Below are positions 1 to 7,892 of a stretch of 17,670 nucleotides of DNA, one piece after another. This stretch comes from an uncultured Massilia sp. (lineage in GTDB: Bacteria > Pseudomonadota > Gammaproteobacteria > Burkholderiales > Burkholderiaceae). The stretch covers positions 1 through 17,670 of the forward strand of contig CAMPHU010000084.1 in the NCBI GenBank assembly GCA_946886065.1, given 5' to 3'. How positions within the stretch are numbered: position 1 is the first letter of the stretch; every line of letters begins with the position of its first letter. The position numbers and the translations under genes were made by a program. The notes below the pieces were generated by a model. The model was given only the letters and a program-made list of their open reading frames with translations, did no database searches and was not told the DNA's origin.

Positions 1-62
1 ATACGAAGGTGTGTCACTTGATGAAGGCAGCCTTCGGGTTTTGATCGCGGCGGAGCGTGCAA

Positions 63-93
63 ACTTGGGTCCCCGCCTTCGCGGGGATGACGG
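63..93 (-). repeat. REP-like 31-bp palindromic repeat, copy 1
   Basis: Read on the minus strand, this matches the copies at 120-150 and 12914-12944 at 29 of 31 positions. It has the core CCCCGC-GAAG-GCGGGG and ends in ACCCAAGT. The two differences fall opposite each other in the stem (T-A in the other copies, C-G here), so the hairpin is kept. It faces copy 2 across a 26-bp spacer. Elements of the CGTCATTCCCGCGAAGGCGG type are widespread extragenic repeats in proteobacterial genomes; this is stated from general knowledge. Confidence 0.85.
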
Positions 94-119
94 AGCAAAC
101 GTATGTGGCAAGCTCCAAC

Positions 120-150
120 CCGTCATTCCCGCGAAGGCGGGAACCCAAGT
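120..150 (+). repeat. REP-like 31-bp palindromic repeat, copy 2
   Basis: This is identical over 31 bases to the copy at 12914-12944 and inverted relative to copy 1 at 63-93. The core is a 7-bp stem TTCCCGC / GCGGGAA around a GAAG loop. Together copies 1 and 2 form a head-to-head doublet like the REP doublets (BIME/REPIN) of other bacteria, and could fold into one long hairpin in single-stranded DNA or RNA. Confidence 0.85.
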
Positions 151-183
151 TTCGATGAACAGCCACTAATCAAACAGCACCCC

Positions 184-220
184 AAAAACAAAAGGCCCCG
201 GCATCAACCGGGGCCTTTTT
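184..220 (-). terminator. Intrinsic terminator after the SWIB gene
   Basis: An 11-bp perfect stem (191-201 with 208-218, core GGCCCCGG/CCGGGGCC) closes a 6-base loop. On the minus strand it is followed by TTTTGTTTTT, as expected for a rho-independent terminator 33 bases beyond the SWIB stop codon. A T run on the plus side (216-220) means it could also act on the other strand. Confidence 0.9.
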
Positions 221-252
221 GCTCGGACCAGTGCTGGACAGCCAGCCAGCGA

Positions 253-639
253 TTACTTCAGGTGATCCGAGATCAGCTTGGTCATCTCGAACATCGAGAC
301 CTGCGCCTTGCCGCCAAAGACAGCCTTCAGCTTGTCGTCGGCGTTGATCATGCGGCGGTTCGATGCGTCCTGCAGGTCCTTGGACTTGATGTAGTCCCAG
401 ACTTTCTTGGTCACTTCGGTGCGTGGCAGCGGCTTGTCGCCCACGACAGCGGCCAGGGTGGACGACGGAGTCATCTCTTTCATGAAAGCGGCGTTCGGCT
501 TACGTGCCGCGGCCGGCTTGGCGGCGGTTGCTGCTTTTGCTGGAGCTGCTGCCTTCTTTGCTGCGGGCTTGGCCGCTGCAGCCGGCTTGGCAGCGGCTTT
601 CTTGGCTGGCGCTGCAGTGGATTTTTTGGCTGTTGCCAT
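253..639 (-). CDS. Histone H1-like / SWIB-domain DNA-binding protein
   Basis: A 128-residue protein. Residues 1-50 are almost only Ala, Lys and Pro in AKPA/PAKKAA repeats, resembling the basic tail of histone H1 and bacterial H1-like proteins such as AlgP and BpH1. Residues about 53-128 form a SWIB/MDM2 fold (TPSSTLAAVVGDKPLPRTEV, then KKVWDYIKSKDLQD, and MFEMTKLISDHLK at the end). It is probably an abundant chromatin-associated protein; the role is inferred from domains only. The start at 639 is favoured over an ATG eight codons upstream because AGGAGG lies at 647-652, seven bases before it. It is monocistronic, with its own terminator at 184-220. SWIB proteins are well known in Chlamydia and are common in Burkholderiales, but their bacterial function is poorly defined. 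Confidence 0.9.
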   Translation of the reverse strand: MATAKKSTAAPAKKAAAKPAAAAKPAAKKAAAPAKAATAAKPAAARKPNAAFMKEMTPSSTLAAVVGDKPLPRTEVTKKVWDYIKSKDLQDASNRRMINADDKLKAVFGGKAQVSMFEMTKLISDHLK

Positions 640-694
640 CTTCGAGCCTCCTAAAACGGACACATTGGAAAGTTGCGCAATTTAACGCACGGCT

Positions 695-724
695 TATATT
701 GGTGGCGTTTTGCTGTTCATGCAA
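695..724 (-). promoter_or_regulatory. Possible sigma-70 promoter of the SWIB gene
   Basis: On the minus strand TTGCAT (719-724) and AATATA (695-700) are separated by 18 bases in an AT-rich stretch, which would put the transcript start about 50 bases before the SWIB start codon. Matches to consensus are only moderate. This is the best candidate between the ffh terminator and the gene. Confidence 0.3.
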
Positions 725-818
725 GTCTTTTTCGACATTTTTTCACTCTGAAACGCTCCGAAATGCGCGCCATCGCACCTACGAACGCATTTAAGGCAAA
801 AAGCGCCGACAAAAGACG

Positions 819-854
819 TAAAAAAACCGTGTACAGCCAGCGCCGTACACGGTT
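819..854 (-). terminator. Intrinsic terminator after ffh
   Basis: A 10-bp perfect stem (825-834 with 845-854, AACCGTGTAC/GTACACGGTT) with a 10-base loop. On the minus strand a run of seven T follows, starting within the base of the stem. It lies 20 bases beyond the ffh stop codon. Confidence 0.9.
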
Positions 855-873
855 ACTTTGATGCGGGCCAGGG

Positions 874-2241
874 TCAGCGCATGCCCGGCATCATGCCCTT
901 CATCCCGCGCATCATCTTCATCAGGCCGCCACCTTTGAGCTTCTTCATCATGGTCTGCATCTGATCGTACTGGGTCAGCATGCGGTTCACTTCCTGCACC
1001 TGCACGCCCGCGCCCGCCGCGATGCGGCGCTTTCGGTTGGCCTTGATCAGCTCCGGCTTGGCGCGCTCGGCCGGGGTCATCGAGTCGATGATGCCGACCA
1101 TGCGGCGCACCTGCTTCTCGGCCTGGTCCATGTTGGCGCCCGCCGCGGCTTGCTGGAACTGGGCCGGCAGCTTGTCGAGCAGGCCGGACATGCCGCCCAT
1201 TTTCTTCATCTGGCTCAGCTGCGACTTGAAGTCGTTCATGTCGAAGCGGCCGCCGACCTTGATCTTGTTGGCCAGTTCGGCCGCGGCTTCGGCGTCCACG
1301 CCCTTGCGCGCTTCTTCCACCAGCGCCAGGATGTCGCCCATGCCCAGCACGCGGTTGGCCATGCGCGCCGGATCGAAGGCTTCCAGGCCGTCCAGCTTTT
1401 CGGACACGCCGGCGAACTTGATCGGCTTGCCGGTCACGTGGCGCACCGACAGCGCCGCGCCGCCGCGCGAGTCGCCATCGAGCTTGGTCAGCACGATGCC
1501 GGTCAGCGGCAGGGCGTCGTTGAAGGCCTTGGCGGTGTTGATCGCATCCTGGCCCAGCATGGCGTCGACCACGAACAGGGTCTCGACCGGCTTGACGGCG
1601 GTGTGCACCGCAGCGATCTCCTGCATCATCGCTTCGTCGATGCCCAGGCGGCCGGCGGTGTCGATGATCAGGACGTCGTGGTAGTGCTTCCTGGCCCAGT
1701 CCAGTGCATTGCGGGCGATGTCCACCGGCTTGTCGCTGGCGGTGGTCGGGAAGAAGTCGGCGCCGACCTGCTTGGTCACCGATTCGAGCTGGGCGATCGC
1801 GGCCGGACGGTAGACGTCGGCCGATACGGTCAGCACCTTCTTCTTTTTCTGCTCTTTCAGGTACTTGGCCAGCTTGCCGACGGTGGTGGTCTTGCCGACA
1901 CCCTGCAGGCCGGCCATCAGGATGATCGCCGGCGGCTGCTGGGCGAAGGACAGCTGGGTGGCGTCCGGGCCGAGGTCGGCGCCCATCAGGGCGGCCAGCT
2001 CGCGCTGCACCACGCCGACCAGCGCCTGGCCGGGGCTGAGCGAACCGATGACTTCTTCGCCCAGCGCTTTTTCCTTCACTTTGGCGATGAATTCGCGCAC
2101 TGCCGGCAGCGCCACGTCCGCCTCGAGCAGGGCCATGCGCACTTCGCGCAGCATCTCGGAGGTGTTCGACTCGGTCAGGCGAGCCTCGCCGCGCATCGTC
2201 TTGACGACCTTGGCAAGGCGTTGGGTCAGATTATCTAGCAT
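874..2241 (-). CDS. ffh: Signal recognition particle GTPase Ffh
   Basis: A 455-residue SRP54 protein, the usual bacterial length. With 4.5S RNA it binds signal sequences emerging from ribosomes and, through FtsY, delivers them to the Sec translocon. An N domain (about 1-90, with ALLEADVALP) is followed by the G domain: P-loop GLQGVGKTT 111-119, DVYRPAA 142-148, DTAGR 194-198 and TKLDGD 252-257. The M domain (about 325-455) is methionine-rich, holds the SRP-RNA binding segment around 380-422, and ends in a GMKGMMPGMR tail. The ATG at 2239-2241 has a weak AGGT ribosome site just upstream, and a TATATATTA stretch close to it may be part of a promoter. It is divergent from the ABC importer operon. 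All GTPase motifs are intact. Confidence 0.98.
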   Translation of the reverse strand: MLDNLTQRLAKVVKTMRGEARLTESNTSEMLREVRMALLEADVALPAVREFIAKVKEKALGEEVIGSLSPGQALVGVVQRELAALMGADLGPDATQLSFAQQPPAIILMAGLQGVGKTTTVGKLAKYLKEQKKKKVLTVSADVYRPAAIAQLESVTKQVGADFFPTTASDKPVDIARNALDWARKHYHDVLIIDTAGRLGIDEAMMQEIAAVHTAVKPVETLFVVDAMLGQDAINTAKAFNDALPLTGIVLTKLDGDSRGGAALSVRHVTGKPIKFAGVSEKLDGLEAFDPARMANRVLGMGDILALVEEARKGVDAEAAAELANKIKVGGRFDMNDFKSQLSQMKKMGGMSGLLDKLPAQFQQAAAGANMDQAEKQVRRMVGIIDSMTPAERAKPELIKANRKRRIAAGAGVQVQEVNRMLTQYDQMQTMMKKLKGGGLMKMMRGMKGMMPGMR

Positions 2242-2438
2242 GGTTACCTAATATATAAGGCGAGTTGACTCAAACCTCCATTTTACCTTGCGCATGGCTC
2301 CGCCGTTCGCATCCTGGGCTGCGGTAGCACATTTTTTCGGCAAACCTCAAATTTGTTGTCTGAGCGCAAGTTTCTCAAGCCGCCTCTCATGCACCCTCAT
2401 GTTTCCACTGAGCATTTGAAGTTGAACGGAGGACAGGC

Positions 2439-3410
2439 ATGACGAATGTGTTTCGCAAGGCCCTCGTGGCACTTTCCCTGGTGGCGGCCAGTCACGTCCA
2501 GGCCCAGGACGTGGTGCGACTCGGGAACCTCAAGCTGGCGCATTTCGGCGCCATCGCGTATATCAAGGAAATCGCCCCGGGCTGCGGCATCAAGGTCGAG
2601 GAGCGGATCTTCGCCAAGGGCCTGGACGTGATGCAGGCCATCATCGCCGGCGAGCTCGATGTCGGCAGCACCGCCTCGGAAGCCGCGATCCAGGGCCGGG
2701 CCGGCGGCGCGCCCGTGCTGGTGGTGGCCGGTTTCGCCAAGGGCGGGGCGCGCCTGGTGGCGCGGCCCGGGCTGAACATCAAGAGCGTGCTCCAGCTCAA
2801 GGGCAAGCGGGTCGGCGTGACGCGCGGCGCCATCCAGGAAGTGCTGCTGATGGCGGAACTGGCGCGCTACGGCCTGAAGGCCGAGGCCGCGCCGGGCAAG
2901 GATGTGCAGCTGGTCTACCTGTCCTACCCGGACCTGAACCAGGCCCTGCTCGGCAAGCAGATCGACGCCATGATGCAGTCCGAACCGCAGTCCTCGCAGG
3001 CGATCAACAAGGGCTTCGGGGTGGAGGTGCTCAAGCCCTACGGCACCCTGATCGGCGAGCCGGTGCGCACCCTGGTCATGACCGAGAAGTTCTACCGCGA
3101 GCGCCGTCCGCTGGCCGAGAAGTTCATGCGCTGCTTCGTCCAGGCCACGAACACCTTCATCGACAACCCGGCCCTGGCCGAGAAGTACGTGCGCGAGACG
3201 CTCTTCAAGAACCAGATCTCGCCGCAGGACTTCCGGGATGCGATCGCCAATTCGCCGTACTCCCTCGACATCACGCCCTCGCACATCCAGGTGACGACCG
3301 ACATCATGGTCAAGACCGGGGTAGGACGCATGGCCAGGCCGCCGGTGGCGGCGGACTGGGTGAAGCTGGACTTGCTGGCCGCGGCCAAGAGGAGCTTGCA
3401 TGTCGATTGA
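2439..3410 (+). CDS. ABC importer substrate-binding protein (SsuA/NMT1-like)
   Basis: A 323-residue periplasmic binding protein of the nitrate/sulfonate/taurine/thiamine-precursor type. Residues 1-22 form a signal peptide (Lys/Arg, then ALVALSLVAAS, cleavage after VQA). The mature protein shows the family pattern: LDVMQAIIAGELDVGSTAS (about 62-80), LVVAGFAKGG, then the second-lobe segment LKGKRVGVTRGAIQEVLL. The start is fixed by GGAGG at 2428-2432, six bases before the ATG. The gene overlaps the permease gene by 11 bases. No desulfonation, taurine dioxygenase, nitrate or thiamine gene lies nearby, so the ligand cannot be assigned; aliphatic sulfonates are only one option. Confidence 0.85.
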   Translation: MTNVFRKALVALSLVAASHVQAQDVVRLGNLKLAHFGAIAYIKEIAPGCGIKVEERIFAKGLDVMQAIIAGELDVGSTASEAAIQGRAGGAPVLVVAGFAKGGARLVARPGLNIKSVLQLKGKRVGVTRGAIQEVLLMAELARYGLKAEAAPGKDVQLVYLSYPDLNQALLGKQIDAMMQSEPQSSQAINKGFGVEVLKPYGTLIGEPVRTLVMTEKFYRERRPLAEKFMRCFVQATNTFIDNPALAEKYVRETLFKNQISPQDFRDAIANSPYSLDITPSHIQVTTDIMVKTGVGRMARPPVAADWVKLDLLAAAKRSLHVD

Positions 3411-4257
3411 ACGCCGCCGCCACGCACGCGCAAGGCCGCGCAACTGGAACGAGATCGGTGTCGGCCTGGTGGCGCCGGTGCTGGCCGTCGCGCTCTGGCA
3501 TGCGGTGGCCCAGGCGGGGCTGGTCAACCCGCAGGTGCTGCCGGCGCCGCTGGAGGTGGCGCGCAAGTGGGTCGCCTACCTGCTGCCGCCCGAGGCCTAT
3601 GGTGGACAGGGCGGCCAGGCCGGCTGGCTGGCCTGGGCGCTGTCGGGCGAACTGGTGGTCGACACCGCCAACAGCCTGTACCGGGTGGTGGTGGGCTTCG
3701 CCATCGGCGCCGGCCTGGCGCTGCCGCTCGGGCTGGCGATGGGCGCGAGCAGCGCCGTCTACGCCTGGATGAATCCCCTCGTGCAGCTGCTGCGGCCGAT
3801 CCCGCCGATCGCCTACATCCCGCTGGCCATCCTGTGGTTCGGGCTGGGCAACCCGCCGGCCGTGTTCCTGATCGCGGTCGGCGCCTTCTTCCCGGTGCTG
3901 ATGAACACCATCGCCGGGGTGCGCCAGGTGGACGGCATCTACCTGCGCGCCGCGCGCAACCTGGGCGCGGGCGGCCTCACGATGTTCGTGCGCGTGATCC
4001 TGCCGGCGGCGGTGCCCTACATCCTGTCGGGCGTGCGCATCGGCATCGGCACCGCCTTCATCGTCGTCATCGTCGCCGAGATGATCGCGGTGAACAGCGG
4101 GCTGGGCTTCCGCATCCTGGAGGCGCGCGAGTACTTCTGGTCCGACAAGATCATCGCCGGCATGATCAGCATCGGCCTGCTCGGCCTGGCGATCGACGTC
4201 GGCATGGACCGCTTGAACAAGCATCTGCTGCGCTGGCACCGCGGCCTGGAGCACTGA
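3400..4257 (+). CDS. ABC importer permease (SsuC/TauC-like)
   Basis: A 285-residue inner-membrane permease of the BPD_transp_1 family with about six hydrophobic segments (near 20-40, 93-115, 135-148, 152-172, 206-228 and 250-268). The EAA loop that contacts the ATPase is visible as LRAARNLGAGG...VILP (182-202). The ATG at 3400 lies inside the end of the binding-protein gene with AGAGGAG at 3388-3394, so the two are probably translationally coupled. A Gly/Gln-rich stretch near 67-75 (GGQGGQ) sits in a periplasmic or linker segment. Confidence 0.9.
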   Translation: MSIERRRHARARPRNWNEIGVGLVAPVLAVALWHAVAQAGLVNPQVLPAPLEVARKWVAYLLPPEAYGGQGGQAGWLAWALSGELVVDTANSLYRVVVGFAIGAGLALPLGLAMGASSAVYAWMNPLVQLLRPIPPIAYIPLAILWFGLGNPPAVFLIAVGAFFPVLMNTIAGVRQVDGIYLRAARNLGAGGLTMFVRVILPAAVPYILSGVRIGIGTAFIVVIVAEMIAVNSGLGFRILEAREYFWSDKIIAGMISIGLLGLAIDVGMDRLNKHLLRWHRGLEH

Positions 4258-4258
4258 C

Positions 4259-5056
4259 ATGAACGCACCGCATATCCGCATCGATTGCGTGAACAAGGTC
4301 TTCGCCAGCGACGGCCGCGAGGTCGTGGCGCTGAAGGACATCCATCTCGACTTCCCGCGCGGGCAGTTCACCTGCCTGCTGGGGCCTTCCGGCTGCGGCA
4401 AGTCGACCCTCCTGAACGCCGTCGCCGGCTTCGCCCCGCCCAGCAGCGGCGCGATCTCGGTGGACGGGGCGCCGGTGGCCGGGCCGGGGCCGGAGCGCGG
4501 CATGGTGTTCCAGGAATACGCGCTCTTCCCCTGGATGACGGTGGCCCAGAACATCGGCTTCGGGCTGGAAATCCGGGGTGAGCCCAAGGCCCGGGTCGAG
4601 GAGACGGTCGAGCGCCTGTTGAAGATGCTGTCGCTGTTCGACTTCCGCCAGCGCTATCCCAAGGACCTGTCGGGCGGCATGCGCCAGCGGGTGGCGATCG
4701 CGCGCGTGCTGGCGCTGGATTCGCCGGTCATGCTGATGGACGAGCCCTTCGGGGCGCTGGACGCGCTCACCCGGCGCAACCTGCAGGACGAGCTGCTGCG
4801 CATCTGGGCGGAGCTCGGCAAGACCATCCTGTTCGTGACCCACAGCATCGAGGAGGCGATCTACCTGGCCGACCGGATCGTCGTGATGACCTACCGGCCG
4901 GGAACCGTGAAGCGCGACCTGCTGGTCGGGCTGCCCCGGGGGCGCGACCCGGCCGCGCCCGAGTTCAATGCGCTCAAGCGCGAGCTGGGGATGCTGGTCA
5001 TGGAAGAGCAGCAGCGGCACCATACCGACGAGCTGAAGATGGCCGCCGCCGACTGA
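4259..5056 (+). CDS. ABC importer ATPase (SsuB/TauB-like)
   Basis: A 265-residue cytoplasmic ATPase that powers the importer. It has Walker A GPSGCGKS (42-49), Q-loop Q85 in VFQEYALFPW, signature LSGGMRQR (138-145), Walker B VMLMDE (157-162), D-loop GALD and switch His195 in VTHSIEEA. These place it with nitrate/sulfonate/taurine-type ATPases. Its ATG follows the permease stop after a single base (TGA-C-ATG), completing a three-gene operon. All catalytic residues are present. The C-terminal 50 residues are basic and acidic with no extra domain. Confidence 0.93.
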   Translation: MNAPHIRIDCVNKVFASDGREVVALKDIHLDFPRGQFTCLLGPSGCGKSTLLNAVAGFAPPSSGAISVDGAPVAGPGPERGMVFQEYALFPWMTVAQNIGFGLEIRGEPKARVEETVERLLKMLSLFDFRQRYPKDLSGGMRQRVAIARVLALDSPVMLMDEPFGALDALTRRNLQDELLRIWAELGKTILFVTHSIEEAIYLADRIVVMTYRPGTVKRDLLVGLPRGRDPAAPEFNALKRELGMLVMEEQQRHHTDELKMAAAD

Positions 5057-5120
5057 AGCCGGCCGGCGCCGGGGGTGGGCGGCACGCCACCGCCACTGGC
5101 CGATGGTGTAGACTTCCATT

Positions 5121-5930
5121 ATGCAGAACACCCTCTTTTTCGCCGCGGCCCTGCTGTACGCGGTCTGCGCCCTGCTGCCGTCGCGCCAGGGCGCTGCCAT
5201 TTCCGCCGTCACCGCGCTGGCCTGGCTGATCCACGGCGCGGCGCTCGGCCTCGACGTGGTCCTGCCGGGCAACCTGCGCGTCGGTTTCGCCGTCATGCTG
5301 TCGTCCGCGCTGTGGATTTCGGTGGCCGCCTACTGGCTGGAGAACCGCAACTTCGCCCTCGACGGCCTGCGCCGCCTGGTGATGCCGTTCGCCTTCGGCG
5401 CGACGCTGCTGCCGGTGCTGTTCCCGGGCAGCCTGATGCCGCTGGCCGGCAGGCCGGCCGCCTTCGGCTGGCACATCGCCGTGGCCGTGCTGGCCTACAG
5501 CACCCTCACCATCGCCGCCTTCCACGCCGTCCTGATGGCGCTGCAGGAAGCCCGGCTGCATACCCGCCCGGGCGGCGCCAACGCCGGCTGGCTCGGTTCG
5601 GCGCTCGACCAGCTGCCGGCCCTGCTGACCATGGAAAAGCTGCTGTTCCGCGTGATCTGGATCGGTTTCGTGCTGCTCAGCCTCACGGTCCTGTCGGGCA
5701 TCGTGTTCTCGGAACAGGTATTCGGCCGTCCGATGCTGCTCGACCACAAGAGCATCTTCGCGCTGCTGTCGTGGGCCTTGTTCGCCGCGCTGCTGGCGGG
5801 GCGCAAATGGCAGGGCTGGCGCGGCAAGACGGCGCTGCGCTTTACCCTGGCGGGCTTCGCCACCCTGGCGCTGGCCTATGTCGGCAGCCGCTTCGTCCTG
5901 GAAGTCGTGTTGCACCGGGGGGTAGCATGA
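5121..5930 (+). CDS. ccsA: CcsA/YpjD-family inner-membrane protein (cytochrome c assembly fold)
   Basis: A 269-residue, very hydrophobic protein with about eight membrane segments. It belongs to the cytochrome c assembly/HemX-like family; the E. coli relative YpjD (CorE) is also encoded next to ffh. Conserved histidines are visible at H118 (FGWHIAV) and H209 (LLDHKSIFALLSW), which in CcsA proteins are candidate haem ligands. The tryptophan-rich WWD loop of full-length CcsA is not seen, so a role in haem handling is family inference and not certain. No clear Shine-Dalgarno precedes the ATG; the 64-base gap after the ABC operon has a weak TAGACT -10-like element. Its stop overlaps the next start (ATGA). 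Confidence 0.85.
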   Translation: MQNTLFFAAALLYAVCALLPSRQGAAISAVTALAWLIHGAALGLDVVLPGNLRVGFAVMLSSALWISVAAYWLENRNFALDGLRRLVMPFAFGATLLPVLFPGSLMPLAGRPAAFGWHIAVAVLAYSTLTIAAFHAVLMALQEARLHTRPGGANAGWLGSALDQLPALLTMEKLLFRVIWIGFVLLSLTVLSGIVFSEQVFGRPMLLDHKSIFALLSWALFAALLAGRKWQGWRGKTALRFTLAGFATLALAYVGSRFVLEVVLHRGVA

Positions 5931-6181
5931 GCCGCATCCTGTTCTGGATCGCCCTGATCGCGCTGGTGGTCATGGCCGTGCGCAGCAAGCTGCGCGCCGC
6001 CGTCCGCCGCAGCCAGATGGAGGCGCAACAACAGCAGCGCCCGGCCCAGCCCCAACCCGCCGAGATCGAAGCCATGGCCCAGTGCGCCCACTGCGGCGTG
6101 TACTTCCCGTCCTCGGAAGCGGTGCGCGCCGACGGCCTCGATTACTGCTCGCCAGGCCACGTGCGCCTGCCGCCCCGGTAA
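5927..6181 (+). CDS. PP0621-like small membrane-anchored zinc-motif protein
   Basis: An 84-residue protein. One N-terminal membrane helix (ILFWIALIALVVMAV, about 4-18) is followed by a basic, Gln/Pro-rich linker and a C-terminal CAHCGVYFPSSEAV...YCSPGH segment. The C-X2-C plus C-X3-H arrangement suggests a small zinc site facing the cytoplasm. The ATG overlaps the ccsA stop (ATGA) and a GGGGGT stretch precedes it. The pilS start follows seven bases after its stop, so it is co-transcribed with pilS. This resembles the PP0621 family often found before pilS; no function is established that I can name. Confidence 0.85.
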   Translation: MSRILFWIALIALVVMAVRSKLRAAVRRSQMEAQQQQRPAQPQPAEIEAMAQCAHCGVYFPSSEAVRADGLDYCSPGHVRLPPR

Positions 6182-6188
6182 GCCCCCG

Positions 6189-7865
6189 ATGGCCGCCTCG
6201 AAGGTGCAGGCGCATGCGCTGTCGGCGGAGGCGCGCGTCACCTTGTGGCGCTCGCTCCAGACCTTCACGGTCACGCGCATCGTCATCGCGCTGGTGCTGC
6301 TGCTCTACCTCGGCTTCGATGTCGAGAGCGGCCGCATCAAGGCCGATCCCGTCAACGCCGAAACCTGCTTCGTCTACGCGGCGGCCGCCGTCGTGTTCGC
6401 TCTTGTGGCGGCGCGCTGGCGGCGCCGCTTCATCGTCCAGCTGGGCGTGCAGATCGCCACCGACCTGGCGGCGATCTCGCTGCTCTACCTGGCCGCCGGC
6501 GGCATGCGCAGCGGCCTGGGCATCCTGTATCTGTTCCCGCTGGCCGGCGCCGCCATCCTGGCGCCGCTGGTGCTGGCCCTGTTCTCGGCCTCGCTCGCGG
6601 CCATCTTCCTGCTGCTGGAGAGCGTGTGGCAGATCTTCATGAACGACCGCGAGCCGCCGCTGATGCAGGCCGGGATGTACGGCGCCGCCTTCTTCGCGGC
6701 CGTGCTGATGGTGAACCGGCTGGCCGCGCGCCTGCTGGGGCAGGAAGAGCTGGCGGCCCAGCGCGGCGCCGACCTGCGCATCCAGCAGGCGATCAACCAG
6801 ATCGTGATCGCCGACGTCGGCGACGGCATCCTGGTGGTCGGCGACGAGGGCCGCGTCTACACCGGCAACCCGGCGGCGCGCCGCATGCTGGGGCTGGAAG
6901 ACGAGGCGGAGGACTTCCTGCTGGGCGACGCCCCCGCACTGGAACCCGTGGCCCAGGCCTATGCCGGCTGGCGCGCGGCGCCGAGCGAGGAGGCGGGCTT
7001 CGTCACCATCAAGCCCTGGCACGAGCAAGGCGAGGGAAGCGGCGCTGCGGTGCGCGGCCGGCGCGACCAGCCGGTGCACCTGAAGCTGCGCTTCGCGCGC
7101 GTCGATACCGGCAGCCAGGCGGGCGGGCGCAGCGTCATCTTCATGCAGGACGTGAGCGCCATCGAGAACGAGGCGCAGCAGCTCAAGCTGGCTTCGATGG
7201 GGCGCCTGACCGCCAGCATCGCCCACGAGGTGCGCAACCCGCTGTCGGCGATCGGCCACGCCACCGCGCTGCTGGCCGAAGACCTGCACGGCCCGGCCGA
7301 AGTGCGCCTGCTGAAAATCGTGAGCGACAACGTGGCGCGCGTGAACCGCATGGTCGAGGATATCCTGCAGCTGTCGCGCAAGGCCCAGCCGCACAGCGAG
7401 CCGGTGGCGCTCAAGGCTTTCCTGGACGAGCTGAAGGCCGAATTCTGCGAAATCCATGCGCTCGACGGTGATATAGTCTGGCTGGGCAATGCCGGCGACG
7501 CCACCGTGCGTTTCGACCCGCTGCACCTGCACGAAGTGCTGCTCAACCTGCTGAACAACGCGATCCGCTACGCCAGCCGCAAGCCGGCCAGCATCCGGAT
7601 CTTCCCGGCCACCGACGCGGCCGGGCGTCCCGAGCTGCACGTGCAGGACGACGGCCCCGGCATCACGCCCGAAGTGCGCGCCCACCTGTTCGAGCCCTTC
7701 TACACCACCTCGAGCAAGGGCACCGGGCTGGGACTCTACCTGGCGCGCGAGCTGTGCCTGAACAACGATGCGAAACTCGATTATGAATACCGCTTCGACC
7801 AAGCCGCGATGGGGCCGCGCAAGGCCAGCGGCCGCTTCGTCATCAGCTTTGCGCAGCCTGCCTGA
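6189..7865 (+). CDS. pilS: Type IV pilus sensor histidine kinase PilS
   Basis: A 558-residue membrane sensor kinase. Six hydrophobic segments lie between about 25 and 180, the PilS arrangement with little periplasmic sequence. A PAS-like domain (about 205-320, QIVIADVGDGILVVG) comes before the dimerisation/phosphoacceptor helix SIAHEVRNPLSAI with His346. The ATPase domain has the N box LNLLNNAIRYA (about 453-461), G1 DDGPGI (487-492), F box and G2 GTGLGL (511-516). PilS phosphorylates PilR and in Pseudomonas senses pilin in the membrane. The 27-base spacing to pilR shows they are co-transcribed. The start lacks a strong ribosome site and may depend on coupling to the preceding gene. Confidence 0.93.
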   Translation: MAASKVQAHALSAEARVTLWRSLQTFTVTRIVIALVLLLYLGFDVESGRIKADPVNAETCFVYAAAAVVFALVAARWRRRFIVQLGVQIATDLAAISLLYLAAGGMRSGLGILYLFPLAGAAILAPLVLALFSASLAAIFLLLESVWQIFMNDREPPLMQAGMYGAAFFAAVLMVNRLAARLLGQEELAAQRGADLRIQQAINQIVIADVGDGILVVGDEGRVYTGNPAARRMLGLEDEAEDFLLGDAPALEPVAQAYAGWRAAPSEEAGFVTIKPWHEQGEGSGAAVRGRRDQPVHLKLRFARVDTGSQAGGRSVIFMQDVSAIENEAQQLKLASMGRLTASIAHEVRNPLSAIGHATALLAEDLHGPAEVRLLKIVSDNVARVNRMVEDILQLSRKAQPHSEPVALKAFLDELKAEFCEIHALDGDIVWLGNAGDATVRFDPLHLHEVLLNLLNNAIRYASRKPASIRIFPATDAAGRPELHVQDDGPGITPEVRAHLFEPFYTTSSKGTGLGLYLARELCLNNDAKLDYEYRFDQAAMGPRKASGRFVISFAQPA

Positions 7866-7892
7866 CGCAGATACCAAGAACAAGGAAGAGCC

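Larger units (their letters stand above)
1..190. other. Non-coding window edge with REP-like pair
   Basis: No gene can be supported here. One plus frame is open from base 2 to a TAA at 167-169, and a minus frame reads out of the repeats into a stop near base 19. Both pass through the two REP-like repeats and give the PVIPAKAGTQ / LGPRLRGDDG peptides typical of translated repeats. Either could be the tail of a gene outside the window, but nothing in the first 60 bases identifies one. The notable content is the inverted repeat pair listed separately. Confidence 0.5.

Noticed and set aside
63..150. CRISPR array or insertion-sequence ends
   Set aside because: Only three copies exist, two inverted to each other and one 12.8 kb away, with no regular spacing, no cas genes and no transposase gene in the window.
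2..169. Open plus frame from the window edge through both REP-like repeats
   Set aside because: The peptide is mainly translated repeat sequence; the first 60 bases show no recognisable protein family, so a gene tail cannot be claimed.
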